The notes: generated by a model from the sequence alone, not told the origin. A stretch of DNA of 64,000 nucleotides from Spartinivicinus ruber (GCF_011009015.1 NZ_CP048878.1:308501-372500), one strand, 5' to 3'. Positions 35,777 through 45,483 are shown, numbered from the stretch's first letter. Translations and numbers: made by a program.

Positions 35777-37006
35777 TTATTGTTTGTTGTACAGCTTGCG
35801 CCGTGCTGCTTCCAGTTTATCTGTAACTGTTTCAATATCAGTTGTTTCTAAAAAATCAGCAAACAGTGCATTAGCAATATCTACCATTGGTTTAGGGGCA
35901 TCTCGGTCAAAAAATTGAGTAATTCCTTTTGCTTGATCTAATAATCTTTTGCCTTTTTCTGTGAGTGCTTGTTCGCTTACATGTGCGCCAAGTCTGGGGG
36001 GTAAAAACTTCATTTTTTGATTAAGAATGGTTTGAACATCGGGTTTTGCAACCATTATTAAAAACTGCTCAGCCAACTTTAGGTTTTTGGTGTTGTTAGG
36101 AATGGTAAATACGTCTGTTGGTGCTTCTTCATATTGTGGTATTGAGGGATTTATTGTAGGAAATGGAAAAAAATCGAGATCATTGATTAAACTTTGGGAT
36201 GCTTTGCTGGTCATGAAATGGCCGATTAACATCATTGCTGAGTTTTCACGATTTAACTCAGGTAATAGCTCATACCAATCATATTCTGCAGGTAATGGAT
36301 TAAAACATTTGTTATCAATTAATTGTTTCCAGTGAATAAATATTTGTTTGACTCGTTGATCTTTATAGGAAATATCTCCAGCTAATAATGCTTGATGGAA
36401 CTCGATTCCATTTACTCTTAAGTTAATATAGTCAAACCAGGATTCAGCAGGCCATTCGAACTTATTACCCAATATGATGGGAGTGATTTGAGCAGAGCGT
36501 ATTTTTTTGCATGCTTCAATCAATTCATCCCAGTGAGTGGGTGGGGTTATATTCAGTTTTTTGAAGGTGGATTTTTTATAATAAATTGCCCAGTGGTAAT
36601 AGCTAAATGGTACGCCATAAAAATTATCGTTCAATTTTACCAGGTTTTGCATGCCGGGTGAAAAGGCATTATTCCATTGCTGCTGTTGCCATAATGAGGA
36701 GATAGGCATGATATAGTTTGCTCTGGCTAGTCGAAACAGTCGTTCACCTGCTTGCCAGTATAAAACATCCATGCCTTTTTCAGCCGTTAGCCACTCGATA
36801 AGTTTTTTTTTATAATTTGCATCAACTTCGGAATATAGTCTTACTTTTACTCCTGGATGGCGACGCTGGAATTCAGTGGCTAAGTAGCGAAAAGCAGACC
36901 CCATTGGTCCACCTAAATTCATTACCGAAACATCTAAGTATTTAACTTTACTCGCTGTATTGCAGGATATCGTCAGGAGTAGTAATGCAATAATTTTTGG
37001 CCACAT
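35777..37006 (-). CDS. Orphan extracellular solute-binding protein, sugar (family 1) type
   Basis: 409 residues with an N-terminal signal (MWPKIIALLLLTIS) ending at a Cys that might be lipidated, although the lipobox TISC is imperfect. The fold matches family 1 ABC binding proteins: SAFRYLATEFQRRHPGVKVRLY, KKLIEWLTAEKGMDVLYW, DNFYGVPFSYYHWAIYYKK and LNITPPTHWDELIEACKK. These usually capture oligosaccharides, but no MalF/MalG-type permease or ATPase is adjacent. Its neighbours are a nuclease and a TetR regulator. Substrate unknown. Confidence 0.8.
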   Translation of the reverse strand: MWPKIIALLLLTISCNTASKVKYLDVSVMNLGGPMGSAFRYLATEFQRRHPGVKVRLYSEVDANYKKKLIEWLTAEKGMDVLYWQAGERLFRLARANYIMPISSLWQQQQWNNAFSPGMQNLVKLNDNFYGVPFSYYHWAIYYKKSTFKKLNITPPTHWDELIEACKKIRSAQITPIILGNKFEWPAESWFDYINLRVNGIEFHQALLAGDISYKDQRVKQIFIHWKQLIDNKCFNPLPAEYDWYELLPELNRENSAMMLIGHFMTSKASQSLINDLDFFPFPTINPSIPQYEEAPTDVFTIPNNTKNLKLAEQFLIMVAKPDVQTILNQKMKFLPPRLGAHVSEQALTEKGKRLLDQAKGITQFFDRDAPKPMVDIANALFADFLETTDIETVTDKLEAARRKLYNKQ

Positions 37007-37329
37007 ATTACTAGTTAAAACACGTATAGCCGGTTCATATTAATACCTGTTATTACAATATAGCATGTCTCATCTGTAGTCAGTTTTGTACCTTGCTGGA
37101 GTAATGGCTGCTCACATTGGCTAATATGCTGCGAATGTCTTCAATCTTTAGTTGTTGTGACGGTGGTAGATGGTTATTAGCTACTTTGACAGTTATTGCT
37201 TGGGAGTAGCGACAAGCTTTGATAGGCTAGTCTATAGAGGTTAGGAAAGGGTATCGCCTTTTGGAGAAAAGGTTGCCTGTAGGGCCATAGCCTATTCCGG
37301 TTCAATTAACATTTGATGTGGCTTAGCTG
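37007..37329. other. Divergent promoter region, no gene
   Basis: 323 bp between the family 1 binding protein gene and the rutR-like gene. It must hold promoters for both. I see no strong RNA structure, repeat or RutR-box here. Confidence 0.4.
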
Positions 37330-38004
37330 ATGAGTAGTACTGAGAATATTCTGGCAAAGGCGGCGGCTGATAAACAGCGCAAGCCTACTGGTAAAATTCG
37401 CCAACAAAACGAGCAGTTGATTATCGATGCAGCTGAAATTGAGTTTGTTAACCATGGTTTTAAAGGAGCATCTGTTAGGAAAATAGCTGAAAGGGCTGGT
37501 CTTCCAAAAGCAAATGTTCACTATTACTTTAAAAGCAAGCTGGACCTCTATGGTGCTGTGTTACATAACATTATCGAACTGTGGAATTCAGCGTTCAACG
37601 ATATTAAACCAGATGATGACCCGGCAGAGGCTTTAGCTGCCTATATTCATTCCAAGGTGATGTATTCTAAAACCAACCCGTTAGCGTCAAGAATATTTGC
37701 CAGCGAAGTCATTCACGGCGCTCCATTTTTAAGTCGATATATTGAAACTGACTTCGAAAATTGGGTAGCAGAAAAAGCTAGTGTCATTAAAGCTTGGATA
37801 GCCCAAGGCAAAATGGACCGTGTTGACCCTTATCACTTATTGTTCTTAATTTGGGCATCTACTCAGCATTACGCAGACTTTGGTGAGCAAGTGAAAGCAG
37901 TGTTGGGTAAAGAAACACTTGAAGAAGACGACTATCAACTGGCAGCTGAACAAATTACTCAAATTATCCTTAAGGGATGTGGAATTAAGCGTGTAAGTGA
38001 TTAA
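37330..38004 (+). CDS. TetR-family regulator, RutR-like
   Basis: 224 residues: helix-turn-helix LIIDAAEIEFVNHGFKGASV and KIAERAGLPKANVHYYFKSK (about residues 28-70), then a YcdC-type C-terminal domain. The stretch HLLFLIWASTQHYADFGEQV near 176-195 closely resembles E. coli RutR (HLIFMIWASTQHYADF), which senses uracil and controls pyrimidine catabolism and purine genes. It is directly upstream of guanine deaminase, and a RutR-box-like site lies between them, so control of purine/pyrimidine salvage is likely. The ligand could be uracil or another base. Confidence 0.85.
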   Translation: MSSTENILAKAAADKQRKPTGKIRQQNEQLIIDAAEIEFVNHGFKGASVRKIAERAGLPKANVHYYFKSKLDLYGAVLHNIIELWNSAFNDIKPDDDPAEALAAYIHSKVMYSKTNPLASRIFASEVIHGAPFLSRYIETDFENWVAEKASVIKAWIAQGKMDRVDPYHLLFLIWASTQHYADFGEQVKAVLGKETLEEDDYQLAAEQITQIILKGCGIKRVSD

Positions 38005-38072
38005 CTGTTTATGGCCTGGGGTATTTTGGGAGTGTTTACACCAGGCAATATTCAAGCTATGCTCGTTACAGT

Positions 38073-38088
38073 TTGTCCTCATGGTCAA
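38073..38088. promoter_or_regulatory. RutR-box-like operator
   Basis: TTGTCCTCATGGTCAA matches the E. coli RutR consensus TTGACCAnnTGGTCAA at 12 of 14 specified positions, with a perfect right half. It lies 69 bp after the RutR-like regulator gene and about 260 bp before guaD. The match is by eye from remembered consensus. Confidence 0.5.
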
Positions 38089-38130
38089 GTTTTTAAGATT
38101 TTGTAGGATAAGCTAACCTCTTGTAATTAA

Positions 38131-38158
38131 CAAAACCAAGCCAATGGCTTGGTTTTTG
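38131..38158 (+). terminator. Terminator after the rutR-like gene
   Basis: Long stem CAAAACCAAGCC / GGCTTGGTTTTTG with loop AAT and a T-run. It separates the regulator transcript from guaD. Confidence 0.85.
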
Positions 38159-38349
38159 TGCGTATAGTGCAGTGTTTTATGCACTTTGCAGTAGTGCTGG
38201 GGTTACGGGGTGCTGGTGTTTTCATAATGCATGTGATGCTCTATGAAGTGTCGGCTTTCCGAAAAGACGTCTTTTTATTACCCGAAACGTGAGTTAAAAA
38301 CCTTTCGTGATGGGGACAGTAATAAGCTAAGAGAAAGAGTCTAAATAGC

Positions 38350-39660
38350 ATGTCAGACACTATTACCGCTGTTCGCGCAGCTTTGCTTCACTTCATTGCC
38401 GACCCTGCCATTACAGGTGATCAGGCTTATCAATATTTTCCCGATGGACTGCTAATTGTTAAAAATGGTTATGTCGATCAAATAGGGGATGCTGAGCAGT
38501 TGTTACCCCTGTTGCCTCAGTCTATTACAGTCAATCACTATCCAAACTGCTTAATTACACCTGGATTTATTGATACACATATTCATTATCCTCAAACAGG
38601 CATGATTGCCTCCTATGGAGAGCAACTGCTGGACTGGCTTGATAAATATACTTTTCCTGCAGAAATGGCTTTTGTCAACCAGGCCCATGCGGCAGAAGTG
38701 GCAGAGGTCTTTCTTGACGAGTTACTGCGTAATGGTACAACTACGGCTTTAGTTTTTGGCACCGTTCATCCTGAATCAGTGGATGCTTTTTTTAGCCAAG
38801 CTCAACAAAGAAAGCTAAGAATGATTGCTGGCAAAGTCATGATGGACCGACAAGCGCCAGAGGCTTTATTGGATACCCCAGACGCCAGCTATCAACAATC
38901 TAAAGCTTTGATTGAGCGTTGGCATCAACAGGATCGCTTGTTATATGCAGTGACGCCACGGTTTGCAATTACGTCAAGTAATGAACAGTTGGCTAAAGCC
39001 GGGCAGTTGCTACAGGAATTTCCAGATGTTTATCTGCATACACATTTATCTGAAAATACTGATGAAATTGAATTAATCAAACAGCTGTTTCCTGATGCCG
39101 AAGATTATCTTGATGTTTATGATAAACATCAGTTATTGGGTAGTCAGTCTATATTTGCCCATGGGGTGCATCTTTGTGATGATCAGTGCCGGCGTTTAGC
39201 TGAAACTGATTCAGCTTTAGCTTTTTGCCCGTCTTCTAATTTGTTTTTAGGTAGTGGTTTATTTGATCTGGCTAAAATGGAAAAGTATGGTGTTAAAGTA
39301 GGGATGGGAACCGATGTTGGAGCAGGTACCAGTTTTTCATTACTGCAAACGCTTGGGGATGGGTATAAAGTCAGCCAGTTAAAAGGGCAACAACTGTCTC
39401 CGTTAAAATCATTTTACTTGGCTTCCTTAGGAGGTGCCAAAGCACTTAATCTTGATAGTAAAATTGGGAATTTTGCTAAGGGGAAAGAAGCTGATTTTGT
39501 CGTGTTAGATTACCAAGCAACGCCTTTGATAAAATATCGTTTGGAACATACAACAGATTTAGCAGAAAAATTATTTGTGCTCACTATGCTAGGTGACGAC
39601 CGAGCAGTAGCGGCGACTTATATTATGGGGCAGTTAGCTTATCAAAAGGAAAAAGTTTGA
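38350..39660 (+). CDS. guaD: Guanine deaminase
   Basis: 436 residues of the amidohydrolase superfamily, converting guanine to xanthine. Zinc ligands appear in FIDTHIHYPQTGMIASYG (near residue 77), HTHLSENTDEI (near 235), and the conserved Asp in GMGTDVGAGTSFSLLQ (near 325). The characteristic FCPSSNLFLGSGLF is present. Length fits GuaD (about 435). It stands downstream of the RutR-like regulator and ends at a bidirectional terminator shared with ctpA. I see no purine riboswitch in its 190-bp leader. Confidence 0.94.
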   Translation: MSDTITAVRAALLHFIADPAITGDQAYQYFPDGLLIVKNGYVDQIGDAEQLLPLLPQSITVNHYPNCLITPGFIDTHIHYPQTGMIASYGEQLLDWLDKYTFPAEMAFVNQAHAAEVAEVFLDELLRNGTTTALVFGTVHPESVDAFFSQAQQRKLRMIAGKVMMDRQAPEALLDTPDASYQQSKALIERWHQQDRLLYAVTPRFAITSSNEQLAKAGQLLQEFPDVYLHTHLSENTDEIELIKQLFPDAEDYLDVYDKHQLLGSQSIFAHGVHLCDDQCRRLAETDSALAFCPSSNLFLGSGLFDLAKMEKYGVKVGMGTDVGAGTSFSLLQTLGDGYKVSQLKGQQLSPLKSFYLASLGGAKALNLDSKIGNFAKGKEADFVVLDYQATPLIKYRLEHTTDLAEKLFVLTMLGDDRAVAATYIMGQLAYQKEKV

Positions 39661-39683
39661 GAAAGTGATAAAATAGTATCCAT

Positions 39684-39722
39684 AAAAAAGCCGCTGATTT
39701 AATTAGAGCCAGCGGCTTTTTA
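39684..39722. terminator. Bidirectional terminator between guaD and ctpA
   Basis: Stem AAAAAGCCGCTG / CAGCGGCTTTTT with a 13-base loop; A-run on the left and T-run on the right allow termination in both directions between these convergent genes. Confidence 0.85.
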
Positions 39723-39742
39723 TGTTGGTTTTTAAATGTTTT

Positions 39743-41059
39743 CTATTTAACTGCTTTTTTAGCTATGCTCAAACCTTTAAGTAAGCTGAGTGCTTGTTGT
39801 AGCTGGTGATCGTCTTCCAGTTGTTTGTCGACTTTTTTGGCCTTTTTGCTGCTGGGTTTATCTTCCAGCCCATTGCCATTACCCAAATGACCTTGCAGAT
39901 CTGCTTCTTTGTAGGTTAGCCCTTGATCTAGTTTGGTGACTTTAGCCCTTTCTACAACAATGTCAGGCACAATTCCTTGGGCTTGGATAGAACGCCCGTT
40001 AGGGGTGTAATACAGTGCTGTAGTTAGCTTTAAGGCTCGTTCGTTATTGAGTGGTAACACAGTTTGCACTGAGCCTTTGCCAAAGCTATCAGTTCCCATA
40101 ATGATGGCCCGCTTATGGTCTTGCAGTGCTCCTGCCACAATTTCTGAAGCAGACGCTGAGCCACTGTTGATTAGCACAACGACAGGTATGCCATTGGATG
40201 GGTCTTTTTCATCTGCTTTAAATCGTAGTTCAGAGTTAGGAATACGGCCTTTAGTGTAGACAATTACGCCTTTTTTCAAAAAGGCATCAGATACATCTAC
40301 AGCTGCTTGCAAAACGCCACCTGGGTTATTACGCAGGTCGAGTATTAATCCGTTTAGGTGACCTTTATTGGCTTTGCCTAGTTTTTTGATTGCACTAACG
40401 ACTTCGCTTCCAGAATCAATTTGGAACTGAGTAATTCGAATGTAGCCATAGCCGTCATCAAGCGCTTTGGATTTGACGCTTTGCACTTTAATAATGTCAC
40501 GCTTAACCACGATATCAAAAGGTTTGCTTGACCCCTCACGGACAATTGTTAAGGTAATGGGCTCGCCAGGTTTGCCTCGCATCATGTCAACGGCTTCGTT
40601 TAGGCTCATTCCTTTTACTGGCTTTTGATCAAGCTTAATAATAAGGTCACCCGCTTCTATCCCAGCACGCTCTGCAGGTGTGTCATCAATCGGGGTAATT
40701 ACCTTAACAAAACCGTTTTCCATGCCAACTTCAATACCAAGTCCGCCAAACTCGCCGGTGGTATTGATTTGTAAATCTTCAAAGTCTTTGGGATCAAGGT
40801 AGGCTGAGTGGGGGTCTAACCCTGTTAACATGCCTTTGATAGCATTTTCTAAGAGGGTTTTATCGTCTACATTTTCAACATATGCCACCTTGATACGATC
40901 AAACACTTCAGCGAAAGTGCGAAGTTCTTCTAATGGCAGGCGACCTTTCAGGGGTTGATCTGAATCGACTTCGGCAAACGCTAGGCTACTAACTAAGGCA
41001 GTCACTGCGAAAGCGAGATGACGAACTGATGGTGAAAACTTTAAGCGTTTGCTGATCAT
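39743..41059 (-). CDS. ctpA: S41 C-terminal processing protease
   Basis: 438 residues with a signal peptide (hydrophobic about 13-28), a PDZ domain (about 95-180, GLGIEVGMENGFVKVITPI, IEAGDLIIKLD) and an S41 protease domain. The catalytic Ser is in LINSGSASASEIVAGAL and the Lys in GTDSFGKGSVQT, forming the Ser-Lys dyad. These periplasmic proteases trim exported proteins and, in Pseudomonas, cell-wall hydrolases. The order gpmI-envC-ctpA on one strand is conserved in pseudomonads. The C-terminal 50 residues are a lysine-rich tail. Confidence 0.95.
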   Translation of the reverse strand: MISKRLKFSPSVRHLAFAVTALVSSLAFAEVDSDQPLKGRLPLEELRTFAEVFDRIKVAYVENVDDKTLLENAIKGMLTGLDPHSAYLDPKDFEDLQINTTGEFGGLGIEVGMENGFVKVITPIDDTPAERAGIEAGDLIIKLDQKPVKGMSLNEAVDMMRGKPGEPITLTIVREGSSKPFDIVVKRDIIKVQSVKSKALDDGYGYIRITQFQIDSGSEVVSAIKKLGKANKGHLNGLILDLRNNPGGVLQAAVDVSDAFLKKGVIVYTKGRIPNSELRFKADEKDPSNGIPVVVLINSGSASASEIVAGALQDHKRAIIMGTDSFGKGSVQTVLPLNNERALKLTTALYYTPNGRSIQAQGIVPDIVVERAKVTKLDQGLTYKEADLQGHLGNGNGLEDKPSSKKAKKVDKQLEDDHQLQQALSLLKGLSIAKKAVK

Positions 41060-41213
41060 TAAAAACTCTCGATTTAAGAACTCTAATAAGGTATTTATAT
41101 CCTATGAGATACTGTAAAACCACTGCCCTTGTAACATCCTCTGCTGAGGCCCTCGCAATTCGTGATCTTTATCCATTAAATCAGTCCTTGAATCACTTTA
41201 ATTAGCAGGTTAT

Positions 41214-42395
41214 TTACTTGCGGGCAACTATCCAGCCACTTGGGTTTTGTGGCCGCCCCTTGTGCCTTATCTCAAAGTAAAGCCCGGTTTGACTGTTTCC
41301 GCCTGTATTCCCGACAGTTGCAATAGATTCTCCTGCTTTTACCCATTCCCCGGTTTCTTTCAGCAAGGTTTGGTTGTGTGCATAAAGAGACATGTAGCTG
41401 TCGCCATGGTCCACAATAATTAACAGTCCTGAGCCTCGTAGCCAGTCTGCGAATACTACTCGACCATGATGCACTGCAGACACTGATGCGCCCTCTGTAC
41501 TCTGAATGAATAGACCCTGCCACTTTAATTTAGTTTGTTTTTTCGGGCTGCCATAGCGGTTTGTGATTTGTCCTTGGATTGGCCAAGGTAATTTGCCTCG
41601 CTGCTTGTAAAAAGGGGTACCAGGAAGCGGTAGTGGTGTTATGGTTTTTGCTAGGGTTTTAAGGACTTGTTCTAACTCTGAGCGTTCTTTTTGTTTGTTA
41701 GCCAGAGCTTGGTCCTGTTGAGCAAGCTCTTGTTCCAATTGCCTTAGTAATAAGCGTCTTTTTGCTTTTTTTGTTGTAAGTGTTTGCTTTTGTTCGACGA
41801 GGGCCAATTGTTGCTGTTTTAATTCAGTGTTAGTGGTTTCAATTTGCTGACTCACCTGAGTAAGAGATTGAATGGTTTGGTTAAACTCAGTGACTTTTTG
41901 CTGACGTGCTTGAGCCAGGTAGCCAAGGTATTTTTGAGTGCGGGCTACATCTGTAGGCTGCTGCTGGTTAAGCAGCATTTTTATATGGGAATCTTGGCCG
42001 GTATATAGTGCCAGTAACATGGTTTGTTCTAACTGCTGCTGTTGCTGGCGTTTGGCAACACTAAGCTGGTGTTGCCTAGTTTGGAGCTTTTTTAGTTGTT
42101 TCTGGCCCTCCTGCAGCCGGCCTTCAATTTCTTGTACCTTCTTATGAAGCCGTTCCATTTCTTGTTCATTGGTTTGCAGGGATTGCTGAACATTAGAGCG
42201 TTGCTGTTTGATTTTTTGCAGTAGTTGCTGAGTTTTTTGAATTTCAGTCTGTAGTTGTTTTAACTGCTTTTCTTTTTCCTGTAATTCAGGATTAGCCCAG
42301 CTCATGCCACTATTGAGTAACATGGTGCTGCTAACTAAACAAATGCAGATAGGTTTATATAGCTGTCTGGTTAGAGAAAAAATTAACTTCAACAT
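41214..42395 (-). CDS. envC: Murein hydrolase activator EnvC-like
   Basis: 393 residues: signal peptide (about 12-34, ending SWA), a long coiled coil (about 38-255, Gln/Lys-rich), and a C-terminal LytM/M23 domain (about 290-390). The zinc ligands of active LytM enzymes are not conserved: the first His/Asp region reads LFIQSTEGASV and the last His of the HxH motif is replaced (YAHN, then LYFEIRHKG). As in E. coli EnvC, this means it activates amidases AmiA/AmiB at the septum and does not cut peptidoglycan itself. It lies between gpmI and ctpA. Confidence 0.92.
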   Translation of the reverse strand: MLKLIFSLTRQLYKPICICLVSSTMLLNSGMSWANPELQEKEKQLKQLQTEIQKTQQLLQKIKQQRSNVQQSLQTNEQEMERLHKKVQEIEGRLQEGQKQLKKLQTRQHQLSVAKRQQQQQLEQTMLLALYTGQDSHIKMLLNQQQPTDVARTQKYLGYLAQARQQKVTEFNQTIQSLTQVSQQIETTNTELKQQQLALVEQKQTLTTKKAKRRLLLRQLEQELAQQDQALANKQKERSELEQVLKTLAKTITPLPLPGTPFYKQRGKLPWPIQGQITNRYGSPKKQTKLKWQGLFIQSTEGASVSAVHHGRVVFADWLRGSGLLIIVDHGDSYMSLYAHNQTLLKETGEWVKAGESIATVGNTGGNSQTGLYFEIRHKGRPQNPSGWIVARK

Positions 42396-42485
42396 TGATT
42401 ACAACACTTGTAGTTAGAAAAATTAAAATAAACACACCAGGAGGTGTTTTTTAAGTATGCCTGCTAATTAAAGATGTCGCAAAGT

Positions 42486-42513
42486 AAAAACCCAACTTAT
42501 AAGTTGGGTTTTT
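42486..42513. terminator. Terminator between gpmI and envC
   Basis: Stem AAAAACCCAACTT / AAGTTGGGTTTTT, tiny loop; T-runs exist on both strands. It lies 103 bp after gpmI on the minus strand, so envC-ctpA may have their own promoter. Confidence 0.8.
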
Positions 42514-42615
42514 AGAGAGAGAAACGGTAGATTAATTCCGCTAATTTTTGAGTTTTCTTTTTTGGATTATGAGGAAATAAGCATGGGTTTACCTTATTTG
42601 ACGTATGTACCACCC

Positions 42616-44166
42616 CTAGTTTGCAGGTTCAATCAATACCTTTCCTGTCATTTCTTCTGGAACAGGTATATCCATTAAGCTGAGGATAGTGGGAGCAACG
42701 TCTGACAAGATACCACCATCTTTAATTTTAATAGCCTTGGGGCCAGCATAGACTAATGGTACAGGTTCGCAAGTATGGGCAGTGTGGGCCTGACCAGTCT
42801 CTTCATTACTCATTTGTTCTACATTGCCATGGTCAGCGGTAATTAAACACTGACCATTCACTTGTTCTAGTGCTTGGATGATTCGGCCAACGCACTCATC
42901 CAAGCATTCAACGGCTTTCACTGCTGCATCAAAATTGCCCGTATGGCCTACCATATCACCATTAGCGTAATTACAAACCACAAGGTCAAATTGACCACTG
43001 GTAATTGCTTCAACTAATTTATCAGTTACTTCCGGTGCACTCATTTCGGGCTTGAGGTCATAAGTGGCAACATCTGGAGAGTTAATCAATATTCGGGTTT
43101 CGCCGTCATAAGGTGTTTCTTCGCCGCCACTGAAGAAAAAGGTTACATGAGCATATTTCTCAGTTTCCGCTATTCGTAACTGGGTTTTACCTAAAGATGA
43201 TAGATATTCACCTAGGGTATTTTTTAAAGAAGCCGGTGGAAAGGCGCAAGGTGCAGGAATATCTGCAGCATATTGGGTGAGCATGACAAAGCCAGCCAGG
43301 TTAGGGCGGCAATTACGCTCAAAGCCAGTAAAGTCGTCTTCAACAAAAGCGCGAGTCAATTGTCTGGCTCGGTCAGCACGGAAGTTCATAAACACTACTG
43401 CATCACCGTCTTCGATTGCTGCTGGCTTATTATCAGCAGGGGTAATAACAGTAGCTTTAACAAATTCATCATTTTCATCCCGTGCGTAAGCAGCCTGCAA
43501 ACCAGCAACTGGGTCTTCTGCAGAAAATTCAGCACTACTTTCAGTAAGCATGTTGTAAGCAGCAGCAACTCGGTCCCAACGATTATCACGGTCCATGGAA
43601 AAGTAACGACCAATTAAGCTGGCGATGCGTCCTTTACCCAGTTCAGCAAGCTTTGCTTCGATGCGCTTCAAAGAAGCTTCAGCACTCCGTGGTGGAGTGT
43701 CTCGACCGTCTAAAAATGCATGCACATAAATTGCTTTGGCACCACGCTGAGCAGCCAAATCAATCATAGCCAAAATATGATTTTCATGGCTGTGGACACC
43801 ACCAGGTGATAATAAGCCTAAGATGTGAACTGACTTGTTGTCAGCAATAGCCTTATCAACAACGCCTGTCAGCGTTGGGTTGGTGAAAAAAGACGCGTCC
43901 GCAATGGCTTTGGTGATGCGGGTAAAGTCCTGATAAACAACCCGTCCTGCACCTAGGTTCATATGGCCGACTTCAGAGTTACCCATTTGGCCATCGGGTA
44001 ACCCCACATCGATGCCTGATCCTGAAATCAAATTGTGTGGATTATGCTGCCACAGTTTATCCCAAACAGGGGTGTTTGCCGCAGCAATTGCATTGGACTC
44101 TGAGGTTTCGCTATAGCCAAAGCCATCAAGAATTAGTAAGGCGGTAGTACGTCGTTGGTTACTCAT
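42616..44166 (-). CDS. gpmI: 2,3-bisphosphoglycerate-independent phosphoglycerate mutase
   Basis: 516 residues, alkaline-phosphatase superfamily, interconverting 3- and 2-phosphoglycerate with Mn2+. The N-terminal [10 protein letters not shown] carries the first metal Asp; the phosphorylated Ser is in [17 protein letters not shown] near residue 62; C-terminal metal sites are [12 protein letters not shown] and [12 protein letters not shown]. Length is standard (about 510-515). It is divergent from the rhodanese-grxC-secB group, and a MITE-like element sits in the shared upstream region. Confidence 0.96.
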   Translation of the reverse strand: MSNQRRTTALLILDGFGYSETSESNAIAAANTPVWDKLWQHNPHNLISGSGIDVGLPDGQMGNSEVGHMNLGAGRVVYQDFTRITKAIADASFFTNPTLTGVVDKAIADNKSVHILGLLSPGGVHSHENHILAMIDLAAQRGAKAIYVHAFLDGRDTPPRSAEASLKRIEAKLAELGKGRIASLIGRYFSMDRDNRWDRVAAAYNMLTESSAEFSAEDPVAGLQAAYARDENDEFVKATVITPADNKPAAIEDGDAVVFMNFRADRARQLTRAFVEDDFTGFERNCRPNLAGFVMLTQYAADIPAPCAFPPASLKNTLGEYLSSLGKTQLRIAETEKYAHVTFFFSGGEETPYDGETRILINSPDVATYDLKPEMSAPEVTDKLVEAITSGQFDLVVCNYANGDMVGHTGNFDAAVKAVECLDECVGRIIQALEQVNGQCLITADHGNVEQMSNEETGQAHTAHTCEPVPLVYAGPKAIKIKDGGILSDVAPTILSLMDIPVPEEMTGKVLIEPAN

Positions 44167-44242
44167 AATTCAGTGCTGCTCAATAGTAAATGGTACAAAA
44201 AGCGAGTAATGAGATATTAGCGAGATTCTAATTAGAGGTCTA

Positions 44243-44467
44243 TTAGCCCGAATATTTCATCAAACCACAGAAAAAATCCATGTAGTTGAGTGAAACCATT
44301 GTTAAGTTTGTACCCAGGCTTGTTTATCAAATTTCTGCACTTTCTGGCGTTACATTTTGCTCCATTTACCTCGAGCCATAGAGCCACCAAGGCTTGTCAG
44401 AAAATAAAGCGAACTGTTTAGTCAGAATGCCCAGAACCTTTGATATCTGATGAAATATTCGGGTTAG
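44243..44467. mobile_element. MITE-like element with 16-bp inverted ends and TTAG duplication
   Basis: A 217-bp segment (44247-44463) is bounded by perfect 16-bp inverted repeats CCCGAATATTTCATCA and TGATGAAATATTCGGG and flanked on both sides by TTAG (44243-44246 and 44464-44467). It encodes no ORF of note. This is the structure of a miniature inverted-repeat element mobilised by a transposase elsewhere. It lies in the gpmI/rhodanese divergent promoter region. A long-range regulatory hairpin is the alternative. Confidence 0.65.
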
Positions 44468-44586
44468 GGGGCAATGGGGTTTTTATAGCGTTCAATGTTT
44501 GTCATTTAACCTGTTAACAGCTATTTAGCCTGGTTATTGAAACCTGTATACTTGCCACCCTATTTAATCGCAAGGTCTGAATACAA

Positions 44587-45000
44587 ATGGAGAAATTGAT
44601 AGAGTTTGTTGTCAACCATCCATACTTGGTTACTGCATTTATAGCGCTATTAGCGGCTTTAATTTATACCGAAGGGCGCAAAGCTGGGGCAACTATCACC
44701 ACCAGTCAGCTAACTTCAGCAGTAAACAACAAAGATGCAATAGTGGTAGATGTTCGAGATGGTAAGGAATTCCAAGAGGGGCATATTGTTAATGCTATCA
44801 ATATTCCTTCTGCCAAGTTTGCTGAACGGATGAAAGAGTTAGATAAGCATAAGGATAAGCCCATTGTTATTGTTGATAAAATGGGGCAACAAGGTAGTAC
44901 GGCAGGTAAAGCACTTAAAGCAGCGGGCTTTGAGCAAGTAATGAGGCTGCAAGGTGGCATGCAAACCTGGACCAGTGAAAACTTGCCGGTGATTAAGTGA
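44587..45000 (+). CDS. Membrane-anchored rhodanese-like protein lacking the catalytic Cys
   Basis: 137 residues: an N-terminal membrane helix (about 9-25, PYLVTAFIALLAALIY) and one rhodanese domain (about 40-135, AIVVDVRDGKEFQEGHI, INIPSAKFAERMKEL). Where active rhodaneses have a Cys loop (Y-C-x-x-G), this reads IVDKMGQQG, so the sulfur-carrying Cys seems to be Asp. It may bind rather than transfer sulfur, or have a structural role. It precedes grxC and secB, an order conserved in Pseudomonas. AlphaFold-type modelling would be needed to see the loop. Confidence 0.85.
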   Translation: MEKLIEFVVNHPYLVTAFIALLAALIYTEGRKAGATITTSQLTSAVNNKDAIVVDVRDGKEFQEGHIVNAINIPSAKFAERMKELDKHKDKPIVIVDKMGQQGSTAGKALKAAGFEQVMRLQGGMQTWTSENLPVIK

Positions 45001-45043
45001 CTTTTTATTGGCCAGTAATGATTGCTGAGGAAGTTATAGAGAA

Positions 45044-45304
45044 ATGAGTGGCATAACTATTTACAGCTCAGCTTATTGTCCCTTTTGTATCCGAGCAGTG
45101 CGCCTGCTGGATAGCAAACAGGTTCCTTATCAACTGATTAGTGTGGATGGTAAGCCCGCAGTACGTAGAGTGATGGCTGAAAAGGCGGGGCGTACCTCTG
45201 TGCCGCAAATTTGGATTGGTGAGCGGCATGTGGGCGGTTGTGATGAGCTTTACGCTTTAGAGAGAGCAGGTAAACTTGACCCGCTGATCGCTGAATACCA
45301 GTAA
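45044..45304 (+). CDS. grxC: Glutaredoxin 3
   Basis: 86 residues with the dithiol active site CPFC (SAYCPFCIRAVRLLDSK) near residue 11, the cis-Pro loop TSVPQIWIGERHVGGCDEL and the glutathione-binding GG. The usual site is CPYC; Phe is a minor variation. It reduces disulfides with glutathione in the cytoplasm. It lies 43 bp after the rhodanese gene and 179 bp before secB, matching the widespread grxC-secB order. Confidence 0.95.
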   Translation: MSGITIYSSAYCPFCIRAVRLLDSKQVPYQLISVDGKPAVRRVMAEKAGRTSVPQIWIGERHVGGCDELYALERAGKLDPLIAEYQ

Positions 45305-45483
45305 TCAAATCCACAAGCATAGCAGACAGCGAGAGTCGTCTTTATTTTGCGACACAAACACAGAATAGTGCTATGGTTGCTGTCACAGGCCAACGTGGTG
45401 ATGAATGACGAAGTGCGTCAGCTGAGTTAGTATTGCTGGCACGCTTACGATATTAAACAGAAATTAACTAAGGAATTACATAA

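Noticed and set aside
38160-38349. Possible purine riboswitch in the guaD leader
   Set aside because: I see small dyads (AAAAGACGTCTTTT; CGAAA with TTTCG) but not the conserved purine-riboswitch junction; a RutR-type operator explains control more simply.
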